DNA of 64,000 nucleotides from Rubellimicrobium rubrum (GCF_006152115.1 NZ_VDFU01000003.1:246413-310412), one strand, 5' to 3'; positions 1 through 12,106 are shown, counted from the first letter of the stretch. A program made the numbers and translations. Notes: generated by a model not told the origin, from the sequence alone.

Positions 1-242
1 CCCCGGGCATGGTCGGGTCCCTTCCGGGGCCGTGCTGAGACACCGCACCCCTATTTGCGGGGCCCGAGGGGAGGGCACCACTGGGACAACCCCCCAGCCG
101 CCGCGCGTCGAACACGCGACCTCCGCGCCGTGGGCTGGCATCCCGGCGCGGCCCCGGCGCGCGACCCCATGGCAGGGGTGACGGCCCGGGAACCACCCTT
201 CGCCCCGCTCGTTCCCCTGCCGACATTCGAAGGAGAACACCC
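1..242. other. Left-edge intergenic region
   Basis: I see no convincing gene in this stretch. It is very G+C rich with several small inverted repeats. It carries a block (about 97-136) that reappears inverted near 49.2 kb, described as a separate repeat feature. The last bases (AAGGAGAAC just before 243) form a strong ribosome binding site for the next gene. Confidence 0.6.
97..136 (-). repeat. Non-coding repeat, copy 1
   Basis: Bases 97-118 are an exact 22-bp reverse-complement match to 49270-49291 (core CGTGTTCGACGCGCGG). A second 9-bp block, AGCCCACGG on the minus strand at 128-136, matches 49257-49265 in the same relative order. A third shared block, GCCGCGCCGGGAT, precedes it. The gaps between blocks differ, so the two copies look like diverged relatives of one element or structured RNA. 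Function unknown. Confidence 0.5.
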
Positions 243-743
243 ATGACCGACGACCCCCAGAAGGACGCCGAGATCGAGGCCCGGTTCTGGGCCGCCCTGC
301 GCAAGGACATGACCGTGATGCTCGGCCTCGGGAGCGAGATCGAATCCCGCCCCATGACCGCCCAGATCGAAGGCGATGAGAACCAGGGCCCCATCTGGTT
401 CTTCGGCAACACCGAATCCGACCTCGTGGAGCATCTGGGCCAGGGCGCCAAGGACGCGAGCTTCCATTTCGTGTCCAAGGGCCACGACGTCTGGGCCACG
501 GTGTCCGGCACGCTCCAGGTGGACAACAACAAGGCCATGATCGACGCGCTCTGGAACCCCCACGCCGCCGCCTGGTACGAAAACGGCAAGGACGACCCCA
601 AGCTCGCCTTGCTGCGGATGGACGTGACCCACGCCAAGATCTGGAAGGACGGCTCCTCGCTGGTCGCGGGCTTCCTGTCGATCCTGGGCCGCGACCCCAA
701 GAAGGACTACCAGGACAACGTGGCCGAGGTTTCCCTGCGCTGA
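243..743 (+). CDS. Pyridoxamine 5'-phosphate oxidase family / general stress protein
   Basis: This is a 166-aa soluble protein of the FMN-binding split-barrel class often annotated general stress protein 26. An N-terminal helix (EARFWAALRKDMTVMLGL) is followed by the barrel strands, including SRPMTAQ and GPIWFFGN around residues 35-60. The ending MDVTHAKIWKDG is typical of the family. These proteins bind flavin or related cofactors, and the physiological substrate is generally unknown. The start is supported by AAGGAG a few bases upstream. It is a single-gene unit convergent with the hydrolase that follows. Confidence 0.85.
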   Translation: MTDDPQKDAEIEARFWAALRKDMTVMLGLGSEIESRPMTAQIEGDENQGPIWFFGNTESDLVEHLGQGAKDASFHFVSKGHDVWATVSGTLQVDNNKAMIDALWNPHAAAWYENGKDDPKLALLRMDVTHAKIWKDGSSLVAGFLSILGRDPKKDYQDNVAEVSLR

Positions 744-745
744 TC

Positions 746-759
746 GCGCCCTTGGGCGC
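746..759. terminator. Small hairpin between convergent genes
   Basis: GCGCCC, a two-base loop, then GGGCGC lies directly after the stop of the stress-protein gene and before the stop of the convergent hydrolase. It could act as a bidirectional terminator, but there is no T tract. Confidence 0.3.
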
Positions 760-768
760 CGGGCCGGC

Positions 769-1518
769 TCAGGCGTCCAGGAACACCCGCACGGCCGCCT
801 CCACCTCGCGGGGGCGGTCGGCATGGACCCAGTGGCCCGCGCCCTTCACCCGCGCAAAGCGGGCATGGGGGAACAGCGCCTTGATCCGCGCCCGATGCTC
901 GGGCAGCACATAGGTCGACTCCTCCCCCGACAGGAACAGGACCGGGCCGTCGAACCGCCCCTCGACCTCGGGAAAGCCGATCACCGCCTCCATCGCCGCC
1001 TCCAGCGCATCGAGGTTGAGCCGCCAGCGCCGCTCCGACAGATCGAGGCTTTGGAGCAGGAACGGCGCGATGGCCGGATCGGCCTGCATCTGCGCCTCCG
1101 CCTCTCCCCGTGATCCCACCGTGCCCAGGTCAACCCGCCGCATCGCGTCGATCTGCGGCTGCTGCGTGTGCCCATACGCCACCGGAGCGATGTCGAGCAC
1201 GACAAGCTTGCGCACCAGCTCGGGCCGGGACAGCGCCAGCACCATCGCCGCCTTCCCGCCCATCGAATGCCCCATGACGTCCATGGGCTGACCCTCGGCC
1301 TCGATGACCTGCGCCAGATCCGCAGCCATCGCCGGATAGTCGTGCAGCGGATCATGGGCGCTCTGCCCATGGTTCCGCATATCCACGGCCAGCACCGCGC
1401 GCCCGTCCGACAGGCGCCGGGCGATCACCCCCCAGTTCCGCGCCGACCCGAACAGGCCATGCGCGATGAGAAGGGCGGGGCGGTCGGTCGGGGCGCCGTG
1501 GCGGATGACATTGAGCAT
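769..1518 (-). CDS. Alpha/beta hydrolase (YbfF-like esterase)
   Basis: A 249-aa alpha/beta-hydrolase-fold enzyme. The oxyanion region is AHGLFGSARNW (residues 19-29), the nucleophile elbow is GHSMGG with Ser85, and the catalytic His lies in GAGHWVHADRP near the C terminus. The length and the HGLFGS/GHSMGG pair match the YbfF-type esterase family, which cleaves short acyl esters or thioesters. No signal peptide is seen, so it is probably cytoplasmic. The natural substrate cannot be told from sequence. Confidence 0.9.
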   Translation of the reverse strand: MLNVIRHGAPTDRPALLIAHGLFGSARNWGVIARRLSDGRAVLAVDMRNHGQSAHDPLHDYPAMAADLAQVIEAEGQPMDVMGHSMGGKAAMVLALSRPELVRKLVVLDIAPVAYGHTQQPQIDAMRRVDLGTVGSRGEAEAQMQADPAIAPFLLQSLDLSERRWRLNLDALEAAMEAVIGFPEVEGRFDGPVLFLSGEESTYVLPEHRARIKALFPHARFARVKGAGHWVHADRPREVEAAVRVFLDA

Positions 1519-1595
1519 AGCCCCCCATCTAGCCTCGGGCCGTCCCCCGCTCCAGAGGACTTGCGCCCGAACGCGCCGGAGCCGATCCTGGCGCC

Positions 1596-1961
1596 ATGAC
1601 CGATCTGCCCGCCCGCTTGGCCGCTCTCCGTTCGCTCCTGGCGGAAAAGCTGGGCGTCGGGCCAGGCGACCTCTCGCGCCAGATCCGCCGGGCCGGACGG
1701 CGCCTGCCCAGACGGCTGCGGAGGGACGCCGCCGTGCTGGCCCGCGCCGAGCCCCTGACGCGTCACCCGCGCCTGTCCCGCCTCATCGACCCTGCCGAGG
1801 TCCACCGGGCCGAAGCGCGGCTAGCCCGGCATCTGAGCACCATTGACCCGGTCCGTCAAAGACGCGACCGCCGCCAGGACAGGCTGGCGGCGGTCGGGTT
1901 CTACATCCTCGTCACCTTCGCGCTGGTCGTAACCGTGCTCTGGTGGCGGGGCTATGTGTGA
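1596..1961 (+). CDS. Hypothetical protein with one C-terminal membrane segment
   Basis: A 121-aa protein, not recognised. It is very Arg/Leu/Ala rich with a helical basic N-terminal half. It ends in one predicted transmembrane helix (VGFYILVTFALVVTVLWW, about residues 99-116), so it is probably tail-anchored in the inner membrane with its basic domain in the cytoplasm. It starts about 75 bp from the divergent hydrolase and its stop abuts the stop of glyA. The codon pattern is consistent with a real gene, but the family is unknown to me. Confidence 0.6.
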   Translation: MTDLPARLAALRSLLAEKLGVGPGDLSRQIRRAGRRLPRRLRRDAAVLARAEPLTRHPRLSRLIDPAEVHRAEARLARHLSTIDPVRQRRDRRQDRLAAVGFYILVTFALVVTVLWWRGYV

Positions 1962-3248
<1,287 letters not shown>

Positions 3249-3407
3249 GCATCCTTTCGGGCGGGTTGCGTCCTCTTAGCCGTCCGCCGCGACGCGGGCG
3301 AGACGCAAAACGACGCGGGGGCGACCTCTCGCGGCCCCGATGCGGCGCTTGCGTTTCGTATCGTGGCGGCGGACAACCTCGGGGAAACCTCAGGGACCAC
3401 CCGGCCC

Positions 3408-4172
3408 ATGTCCGAGCTTCGCATCTGCTTCGTGGCCAGCGACGCGACCCTGGCCCGCGAGGCTCAGGCCCGGCTCGCCAATCGCTATGGCCAAGTCCCG
3501 CTTGAGAACGCCGATGTCGTCGTCGCGCTGGGCGGCGACGGCTTCATGCTCCAGACCCTCCACGCCGTGCAGCGGAGCGAGACGCCGGTCTATGGCATGA
3601 ACCGGGGTACCGTGGGCTTCCTTATGAACGCCTACCGGGAAAGCGAGCTGCGCCACCGTCTTGTCCAGGCCGAACTGGCCGTCATCAATCCCCTGCGGAT
3701 GCGGGCCTCGCCCGTCGGCGGCGGGATCGAGGAAGCCCTCGCCATCAACGAGGTGTCGCTCCTCCGGGCCGGTCCCCAGGCGGCCAAGCTTAGGGTCTCG
3801 GTGGACGGCAAGGTGCGGATGGAGGAACTGGTCTGCGACGGGGCGCTGGTCGCCACGCCCGCCGGGTCCACGGCCTACAACTACTCGGCGCACGGTCCCG
3901 TGCTGCCCATCGGGGCTGAGGTGCTGGCCCTGACTGCCATCGCTCCGTTCCGGCCGCGCCGGTGGCGGGGGGCGCTGATCCCCAGGGACGCCGTCGTTCG
4001 CTTCGACGTGGTGGAGCCGCAGAAACGCCCGGTCCGGGCCGATGCGGACTCCCGTCCGGTGCAGGATGTGGTCTGGGTCGAGATCGCCTCCGAGCCCGCC
4101 GTGCGCCACCATCTCCTCTTCGATCCGGGCCATGGCCTCGATGAACGGCTCATCCGCGAGCAGTTCGCCTGA
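3408..4172 (+). CDS. nadK: NAD kinase
   Basis: Phosphorylates NAD to NADP in the cytoplasm. The 254-aa protein has the catalytic LGGDGFML motif (GGDG at residues 42-45), NRGTVGFLMN, a NEV substrate motif, and the glycine-rich VATPAGSTAYN segment. The reading frame stays open far upstream through antisense glyA. The start at MSELRICF is chosen because homology begins there and it lies about 160 bp beyond the divergent glyA start. Followed by the curli cluster on the same strand but separated by about 190 bp. Confidence 0.96.
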   Translation: MSELRICFVASDATLAREAQARLANRYGQVPLENADVVVALGGDGFMLQTLHAVQRSETPVYGMNRGTVGFLMNAYRESELRHRLVQAELAVINPLRMRASPVGGGIEEALAINEVSLLRAGPQAAKLRVSVDGKVRMEELVCDGALVATPAGSTAYNYSAHGPVLPIGAEVLALTAIAPFRPRRWRGALIPRDAVVRFDVVEPQKRPVRADADSRPVQDVVWVEIASEPAVRHHLLFDPGHGLDERLIREQFA

Positions 4173-4359
4173 CCCCTCAGGCTTGGCCCAAGCAGCCGAC
4201 CGCTAGTCGATAACAACTCAACGTCGGCGGGACGAAAGTCCCTAGCACTGTGATGTTTTTGCCTAGTCCGGAGCGTGCCCCCTCTTTCGCTGCATCGGAC
4301 CCGCGCTTTGGGCCGAGGCAACGAACAGGGCGCACCGACGCCCGAACGGGAGACACCAT
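4173..4359 (+). promoter_or_regulatory. Curli cluster upstream region
   Basis: A 187-bp non-coding gap with lower G+C than its surroundings. It holds a hairpin GGGAC-GAAA-GTCCC at 4229-4242 (GNRA loop), directly followed by CTAGCACTGTGATG and a T run at about 4256-4260. This is the likely site of the curli promoter and regulator binding; the exact -35/-10 cannot be assigned by eye. A small GCTTG/CAAGC repeat right after the nadK stop may be a weak terminator. Confidence 0.4.
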
Positions 4360-4800
4360 ATGACCATCAGGACCCTTCTCGCCACGGCGGTGCTCGGCCT
4401 TTCGCTCGGCCTTTCGGCGGTCCCGGCGCAGGCCGACGGCGGCAACGTCGTCCGGCTGGACCAATGGGGCATGCGCAACGAAGCCGGGCTGGGCCAGGGC
4501 GGGGCGCGCAACCGCCTGTCCGTGACGCAGGAGGGCTACGGCAACTCCACCATCGCCACCCAGGACGGGGCGCGCAACCGCACCGTGGTGGGCCAGACCG
4601 GAGCCTACAACCGTTCGACTACCTCGCAGGCGGGCCGCTGCAACGTCCTGGGCGTGGCGCAGTTCGGATCGGGCAACGACGTCGATGTGGACCAGGCGGG
4701 GCGCTGCAACGCGCTTGGCGTGATCCAGACGGGCCGCAACGGGCACGCCGAAGCCCGGCAGTACGGGCGCGGCAACGTGGCCGTGATCGTTCAGGACTGA
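4360..4800 (+). CDS. Curlin-repeat amyloid protein (CsgA-like)
   Basis: A secreted 146-aa protein with a signal peptide (about residues 1-25, ending AVPAQA). The rest is an uninterrupted 11-residue repeat of the form x5-Q-x-G-x-x-N: RLSVTQEGYGN, STIATQDGARN, RTVVGQTGAYN, RSTTSQAGRCN and so on, about ten units. This is the curlin strand-loop-strand pattern that forms extracellular cross-beta amyloid fibres. Two repeats carry Cys in the loop (AGRCN), which could allow a disulfide. RBS GGGAG is present. The CsgG/CsgE/CsgF secretion genes are not in this window. Confidence 0.9.
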   Translation: MTIRTLLATAVLGLSLGLSAVPAQADGGNVVRLDQWGMRNEAGLGQGGARNRLSVTQEGYGNSTIATQDGARNRTVVGQTGAYNRSTTSQAGRCNVLGVAQFGSGNDVDVDQAGRCNALGVIQTGRNGHAEARQYGRGNVAVIVQD

Positions 4801-4859
4801 TCGCTCACAAACAACCGGACGCGCGCCCCGGTGCGCGTCCCTTTCCCGGAGGATGTTCC

Positions 4860-5267
4860 ATGACCACGCGATCCCCGCTCCTGATGGCCCTTGCGGCTCT
4901 GGTCCTCACGGCCTGCGCGATGGCCATGGGCGGTCCCGGTCCGGCCCGGGGCGGCCCCAATATCCCGCCGGTGATCGGCACCGCCACGCCTCTCCCCTTC
5001 GCCTGCGCCTTGGTGGCGCGGCAGCAAGGCGGGAACCTTGCCCTCGAAGGACGGATCGACGCCCGCGATGCCGTATCGGGCACCTACGATCTGACGGTCC
5101 GTGGGCCCGGCGTGTCGATCGACCAGTCCGGCGACCTGCTGATCCCTGCGGGAGCCTCGGATGTCCTGGGTCAGGCCAGCGTGCCCGGCCGACTGGCGGA
5201 CCTCGAGACCGCGATGACCATCACGACCCGAGGGCGGACCGTGACCTGCCCCGTCCAGCAGGGCTGA
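4860..5267 (+). CDS. csgH: CsgH-like curli assembly lipoprotein
   Basis: A 135-aa protein with a lipoprotein signal (lipobox LTAC, Cys19). It then has a roughly 95-residue beta-sandwich-like domain with a Cys pair (PFACALVARQ and TVTCPVQ). This layout, placed between two curlin genes, fits the CsgC/CsgH family; CsgH is the alphaproteobacterial CsgC counterpart that blocks premature curlin polymerisation in the periplasm. The lipidation signal is unusual for a chaperone usually described as soluble. RBS GGAGGA lies 5' of the ATG. Family assignment rests on motif and context. Confidence 0.75.
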   Translation: MTTRSPLLMALAALVLTACAMAMGGPGPARGGPNIPPVIGTATPLPFACALVARQQGGNLALEGRIDARDAVSGTYDLTVRGPGVSIDQSGDLLIPAGASDVLGQASVPGRLADLETAMTITTRGRTVTCPVQQG

Positions 5268-5292
5268 CCCGATCCACGGAGGAACCTTCGCC

Positions 5293-5673
5293 ATGCGCCG
5301 TGTCATTGCCATCTTCGCCTTGGCCGCTCTGCCGCTCTGCGCCCAGGCCGAGAGCCTGTCGCACACCTGGACGCCACGGACAGAGGCGCAGGCCCACGCA
5401 ATTCGTGGGGCGCTCGCGCTCCATTCCCTCCGAAGCCGTCTCCGGGAGGGTGGGACGATCCGCCAATGGGGGCGAGAGAACCGTGCCGCCCTGTCCCAAT
5501 CCGGCTCGGGCAACTGGGGCGCCATCTTGCAGCGCGGCGACGACCACGACGCGCGCCTAAAGCAGAAGGGGGACGGCAACGCCCACGCCATCCTCCAGGC
5601 CGGCCGCGAAACGGAGGCCGAGGTGGAGCAGGACGGGGACGAGGTGGGCGTCACGCTCCAGTACGGCTGGTGA
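5293..5673 (+). CDS. Second curlin-repeat protein (CsgB-like)
   Basis: A 126-aa protein with a signal peptide (to about residue 20, LCAQA), then a non-repeat segment of about 35 residues. About seven imperfect 11-residue curlin units follow (RAALSQSGSGN, WGAILQRGDDH, DARLKQKGDGN, AHAILQAGRET). Charged residues (R, D, E, K) replace several loop Asn/Gly, as in nucleator or gatekeeper curlins, so a CsgB-like minor subunit is likely. Same operon as the preceding two genes; GGAGG RBS upstream. Confidence 0.8.
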   Translation: MRRVIAIFALAALPLCAQAESLSHTWTPRTEAQAHAIRGALALHSLRSRLREGGTIRQWGRENRAALSQSGSGNWGAILQRGDDHDARLKQKGDGNAHAILQAGRETEAEVEQDGDEVGVTLQYGW

Positions 5674-5709
5674 CCCGGCCCCGGGCAGCGCCAGGACCGC
5701 GCGCCGGGC

Positions 5710-7989
<2,280 letters not shown>

Positions 7990-8017
7990 CGCCGTCGCTC
8001 CCGCCCTTGCGCTCTTG

Positions 8018-8031
8018 TTGAAGCGCTTTAA
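8018..8031. promoter_or_regulatory. Palindromic operator candidate upstream of maeB
   Basis: TTGAAGCGCTTTAA contains the perfect palindrome AAGCGCTT and is near-palindromic over 14 bp. It lies 29 bp from the maeB start codon. The centre (GCGC flanked by A/T) resembles LacI/GalR-family operators. No LacI gene is present in the window, so the regulator is unknown. Confidence 0.4.
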
Positions 8032-8215
8032 GCACGGGGGGCTCAGGTTGCAAAGGCTGCGCGACGCGGGTGCGCTGTCTAGCGACATCCGCTCCGTCAT
8101 GTAGCGGGGAGGGCGCCGCCGTGGAGCGCCCAGGACCTTGCGTCCGCGCGGCGTGCGGGTCTTGCCTCCGGGTCGGGGGGGCACCAGTCTCTGGGCCAAT
8201 GTCAGCGAGGATGCC

Positions 8216-8602
8216 ATGACGCTTGTCGAAGCCGCAGCCCAGGTGCGCGAGAACGCCTATGCGCCCTATTCCAACTTCAAGGTCGGGGCGGCGATCCGGT
8301 CCATGTCGGGCCAGGTCTACCTCGGCGTCAACGTGGAGAACGCAGCCTATCCGCAGGGAACCTGCGCCGAGGCGGGGGCCATCGCGGCCATGATCGCGGG
8401 CGGCGACACGCGCATCGCAGAAGTGGCCGTCATCGCGGACAGCCCGACGCCGGTGTCGCCCTGCGGCGGCTGCCGCCAGAAGCTCGCGGAGTTCGGGGCG
8501 GGGGACGTGACCGTGACGCTCGCCACCACGCGGGGCGCGATGCGCGAGACGACCATCGCGGCGCTGCTGCCCGGGGCCTTTTCGGATCAGGACATGGAAT
8601 GA
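8216..8602 (+). CDS. cdd: Cytidine deaminase
   Basis: Deaminates cytidine/deoxycytidine to uridine/deoxyuridine. A 128-aa homotetrameric-class CDA with zinc ligands C50 (TCAE, with catalytic Glu52) and C83/C86 (PCGGC), plus the substrate motif NVENAAYPQG. The ATG at 8216 is preferred over upstream codons because it is preceded by GCGAGG and gives the family N terminus. First gene of the cdd-deoA-deoB-add-upp operon; its TGA overlaps the deoA ATG. Confidence 0.96.
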   Translation: MTLVEAAAQVRENAYAPYSNFKVGAAIRSMSGQVYLGVNVENAAYPQGTCAEAGAIAAMIAGGDTRIAEVAVIADSPTPVSPCGGCRQKLAEFGAGDVTVTLATTRGAMRETTIAALLPGAFSDQDME

Positions 8603-9951
8603 TGGATACCCGGCCCGAACCGAGGCCTGAACCGAGGCCCGAACCCAGGCTCGACGCCCGCTGGATCAATGGGCGGCTCCGACGGGGCGAGGTTCCGACC
8701 GAGAACGAATTGCGGTGGTTCGCGCGGGGACTCGCCTCGGGCGCGGTGACGGATGCGCAGGCCGGGGCCTTCGCGATGGGCGTCTGCCTGCGAGGATTGG
8801 GAGAGCAGGGGCGCGTGGCTCTGACGCTCGCCATGCGGGACTCGGGCCGGGTGCTGGAATGGCGGCTCGACAAGCCGGTGCTCGACAAGCATTCGACCGG
8901 GGGCGTGGGGGATGCGGTGTCGCTCATCCTCGCGCCCGCGCTCGCCGCCTGCGGGGTGGCGGTGCCGATGATCTCGGGCCGGGGGCTGGGCCATACCGGC
9001 GGCACGCTCGACAAGATGGAGGCGATCCCCGGCGTGGAGCCGAAGGTGAGCGAGGAGGCGCTGCGCCGGATCGTGACCGAGGTCGGATGCGCCATAGCCG
9101 GGGCCACCGCCGAGATCGCGCCCGCTGACCGCCGGCTCTATGCTATCCGGGACGTGAGCGGGACCGTGGAAAGCATCGACCTCATCACCGCGTCGATCCT
9201 GTCGAAGAAGCTTGCGGCGGGGCTCGAAGGGCTGGTGCTGGACGTGAAGTGCGGGTCGGGCGCCTTCATGAAGACCGACGCCGAGGCTGTCGCCCTGGCC
9301 GAGGCCCTGGTGGGGGCGGCCAATGGCGCGGGCTGCCCTACGGCGGCCCTCGTGACCGACATGGACGAGCCGCTGTGCCCCGCCTTGGGCAACGCGGTGG
9401 AGGTCGCGATCTGCCTGGAGATCATGGAAGGACGGCGGGAGGTCGCGCCGCGGCTCCATGACCTGACGGTTGCGCTGGGCGGGCGGCTTCTGGCGCTGGC
9501 GGGTGAGGCCGAAGGGGAAAGCGAGGAGCGGGTGGCGGAGGCCATCGCCTCCGGCGCGGCGATGGAGCGGTTCGAGAGGATGGTGGCGCTGATGGGCGGA
9601 CCCTTGGATCTGGCCGCGACATGGCGCGAGCGGCTGCCGAAAGCGCCGGTCGTGATGGAGGTGTCCGCCGACACGGAGGGGTTCGCGTCGGAGTTCGACG
9701 GCGAGGCACTGGGCCTTGCGGTTGTGCGGCTGGGCGGCGGACGGACCAGGGAAACCGATCCGGTGGACCCGGTGGTAGGCCTGACCGGCGTGGTTCGGCG
9801 CGGCGCACGGGTGTCGCGTGGCGATCCGCTGGCGGTTGTCCATGCGCGGGACGAGAGCACGGCGAGGGCCGCCGCCGAAACAGTGCGGGCGGCGATCCGC
9901 ATCGGGGAGGCGCCCCGGCTCGGGCCGCTGGTGCGGGAGCGCGTGGGGTGA
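8599..9951 (+). CDS. deoA: Thymidine phosphorylase
   Basis: Phosphorolysis of thymidine/deoxyuridine to base plus deoxyribose-1-phosphate. A 450-aa protein with the KHSTGGVGD phosphate-binding block, SGRGLGHTGGTLDK signature and DVKCGSGAFM. The N terminus is unusual: before the family start (DARWINGRLRRGE) is a short tandem repeat PEPRPEPRPEPR encoded by 12-bp DNA repeats. An alternative start is the Met at 8602. ATGA overlap with cdd and GTGA overlap with deoB indicate translational coupling. Confidence 0.96.
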   Translation: MMDTRPEPRPEPRPEPRLDARWINGRLRRGEVPTENELRWFARGLASGAVTDAQAGAFAMGVCLRGLGEQGRVALTLAMRDSGRVLEWRLDKPVLDKHSTGGVGDAVSLILAPALAACGVAVPMISGRGLGHTGGTLDKMEAIPGVEPKVSEEALRRIVTEVGCAIAGATAEIAPADRRLYAIRDVSGTVESIDLITASILSKKLAAGLEGLVLDVKCGSGAFMKTDAEAVALAEALVGAANGAGCPTAALVTDMDEPLCPALGNAVEVAICLEIMEGRREVAPRLHDLTVALGGRLLALAGEAEGESEERVAEAIASGAAMERFERMVALMGGPLDLAATWRERLPKAPVVMEVSADTEGFASEFDGEALGLAVVRLGGGRTRETDPVDPVVGLTGVVRRGARVSRGDPLAVVHARDESTARAAAETVRAAIRIGEAPRLGPLVRERVG

Positions 9952-11123
9952 CGCGCGCCTTTTTGGTGGTCATGGATTCGGTGGGTGTCGGCGGCGCCCC
10001 GGACGCGGACCGGTTCTTCAATGGCGACCGGCCGGACACGGGCGCGAACACGGTGGGCCACATCGCGCAGACCGTGGGATTGCGTGTTCCGACCCTTTCG
10101 TCACTGGGATTGGGAGAGGCGGTGCGGCTTGCTTCGGGACTCGATGCGCCGGGTCTTACGGGGCCGGTGACCGGGGCCTGGGGCGTGGCGACAGAGGTGT
10201 CGCTTGGCAAGGATACGCCATCGGGCCACTGGGAGTTGGCGGGCGTTCCGGTCCCTTGGGACTGGACGTATTTTCCGAACACCGAACCGGCGTTCCCGCC
10301 GGATCTGGTCCAAGAGGTCTGCCGGATCGCGGGAACGGACGGCATCCTGGGGAACAGGCACGCTTCGGGCACCGCGGTCATCGACAACCTTGGCGCAGAG
10401 CACCTGAGGACGGGCTGGCCCATCTGCTACACCTCGGTGGACAGCGTGTTCCAGATTGCGGCCCACGAGGACGCCTTCGGGCTGGACCGGCTGATCGGGC
10501 TCTGTCGGGATCTCGCCCCCACCCTGCATGCCATGAAGGTGGGGCGCGTGATCGCGCGCCCCTTCGTCGGCGGGCCGGGAACGTTCAAAAGGACGCCGCA
10601 CCGGAGGGACTTCGCCATCGCGCCACCGGCGCCCACGCTTTGCGATTGGGTGCATGACGCGGGCCGGCCGGTGCATGCCGTGGGCAAGATCGGCGACATA
10701 TTCTCAATGCAGGGGATCGACACCTTGTCCAAGGGACCCGATCGGGCACTGATGGATCATCTGCACAGGTTGGCAGAAGAGGCGGAGGACGGGTCGCTGG
10801 TCTTCGCCAACTTCGTAGAGTTCGACACGGATTATGGCCACCGGCGCGACCCGCAGGGCTATGCGCGGCAGATCGAGTGGTTCGACCGTGGTATCGGCGA
10901 CTTGATCCCCAAGCTTCGCAAAGGAGATCTGCTCGTGATCACCGCCGATCACGGCAACGACCCGACTTGGAGCGGCACCGACCACACGCGGGAACGCGTG
11001 CCAGTCCTCATGCACGGGGTAGGCGCGCGGGAACTGGGCCTCATGGGCTTCGTGGACGTGGGGGCGAGCGTGGCCGCCCATCTGGGCGTGCCTGCGCAGG
11101 GACCGGGGAGGAGCGTGCTGTGA
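9948..11123 (+). CDS. deoB: Phosphopentomutase
   Basis: Converts (deoxy)ribose-1-phosphate to the 5-phosphate, linking the phosphorylase products to central metabolism. A 391-aa alkaline-phosphatase-superfamily enzyme with a metal-binding N terminus (VVMDSVGVGGAPDA), the phospho-Thr motif KDTPSGHWE (about residue 88), and C-terminal DHGNDPT and H ligands. The start is GTG at 9948, overlapping the deoA stop; the frame is open further upstream but inside deoA. Confidence 0.95.
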   Translation: MTRAFLVVMDSVGVGGAPDADRFFNGDRPDTGANTVGHIAQTVGLRVPTLSSLGLGEAVRLASGLDAPGLTGPVTGAWGVATEVSLGKDTPSGHWELAGVPVPWDWTYFPNTEPAFPPDLVQEVCRIAGTDGILGNRHASGTAVIDNLGAEHLRTGWPICYTSVDSVFQIAAHEDAFGLDRLIGLCRDLAPTLHAMKVGRVIARPFVGGPGTFKRTPHRRDFAIAPPAPTLCDWVHDAGRPVHAVGKIGDIFSMQGIDTLSKGPDRALMDHLHRLAEEAEDGSLVFANFVEFDTDYGHRRDPQGYARQIEWFDRGIGDLIPKLRKGDLLVITADHGNDPTWSGTDHTRERVPVLMHGVGARELGLMGFVDVGASVAAHLGVPAQGPGRSVL

Positions 11124-12106
11124 GCTGGCGGGACCTTCCCAAGGTGGAATTGCACCTGCACCTGGAAGGCGCCGCACCGCCTGCCTTCGTCCGGGGCATG
11201 GCGGCGGAAAAGGGCACCGACATATCGGGCATCTTCGATGAGCGCGGGGGCTACCGGACCGGATCGTTCGCGCACTTCCTCAAGGTCTATGAAGCGGCCT
11301 GCTCGGTGCTGACCACGCCCGACGACTTCCGGCGGCTGACGCTTGCCGTGCTGGAGGAAAGCGCCGCGAACGGGGTCGTCTATTCCGAAGTGTTCCTGAG
11401 TCCGGATTTCTGCGGCGGCGGGGATGTAGCCGCTTGGCGCGACTACCTTGCCGCCATCGAGGATGCGGCGCGGCAGGCCGAGGCACAGGCGGGGATCACG
11501 CTGCGGGGGGTCGTCACCTGCATCCGCCACTTCGGGCCCGACCGGGCCAGGCGGGCCGCGCTCTGCGCCGCCGAGACGATGGGCGGCTTCGTCACCGGGT
11601 TCGGCATGGCGGGGGCGGAAACCGTGGGTCAACCCAAGGACTACGCCTGGAGCTTCGACCTTGCACGCGAGGCCGGGCTGCGCCTGACATGCCATGCCGG
11701 TGAATGGGGCGGGCCGGCGATGGTCGCCGACACCCTGCGCGACCTGCGGCCCGAGCGGATCGGCCACGGGATCGCGGCCGCGAAGGACCCCGCGCTGATG
11801 GATCAGATCGCGGAGGCCGGCATCGTGCTGGAGGTCTGCCCGGGGTCGAACGTCTTTCTGGGCGCGGTGCCAAGCTGGGAAAAGCACCCCATCGAGACGC
11901 TGCGAGCCCGCGAGGTCAAGGTCACAGTATCCACCGACGACCCGCCCTTCTTCCGCACGACCATGACAAAGGAATGGGAGATGCTGGAACGCATCTTTGA
12001 ATGGAACGAGGACGACCTGAGGGCGCTCAACCGGGTGGCGCTCGACGCGGCGTTCTGCGACGAGGCGACCAAGGACCGGATACGAAAGACGCTGGAGGCC
12101 GCATGA
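11120..12106 (+). CDS. add: Adenosine deaminase
   Basis: Deaminates (deoxy)adenosine to (deoxy)inosine. A 328-aa TIM-barrel metal enzyme: HLHLEG (zinc His pair, residues 11-16), CHAGE, GHG and STDDPPFF (catalytic Asp) are all present. The protein also begins [11 protein letters not shown] as expected. GTG start overlapping the deoB stop (GTGA) and ATGA overlap with upp. Confidence 0.95.
   Translation: MSWRDLPKVELHLHLEGAAPPAFVRGMAAEKGTDISGIFDERGGYRTGSFAHFLKVYEAACSVLTTPDDFRRLTLAVLEESAANGVVYSEVFLSPDFCGGGDVAAWRDYLAAIEDAARQAEAQAGITLRGVVTCIRHFGPDRARRAALCAAETMGGFVTGFGMAGAETVGQPKDYAWSFDLAREAGLRLTCHAGEWGGPAMVADTLRDLRPERIGHGIAAAKDPALMDQIAEAGIVLEVCPGSNVFLGAVPSWEKHPIETLRAREVKVTVSTDDPPFFRTTMTKEWEMLERIFEWNEDDLRALNRVALDAAFCDEATKDRIRKTLEAA

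Noticed and set aside
55..246. A 63-codon frame at the left edge
   Set aside because: Pro/Arg/Ala-rich, overlaps the RBS and start of the next gene, and lies over the non-coding repeat.
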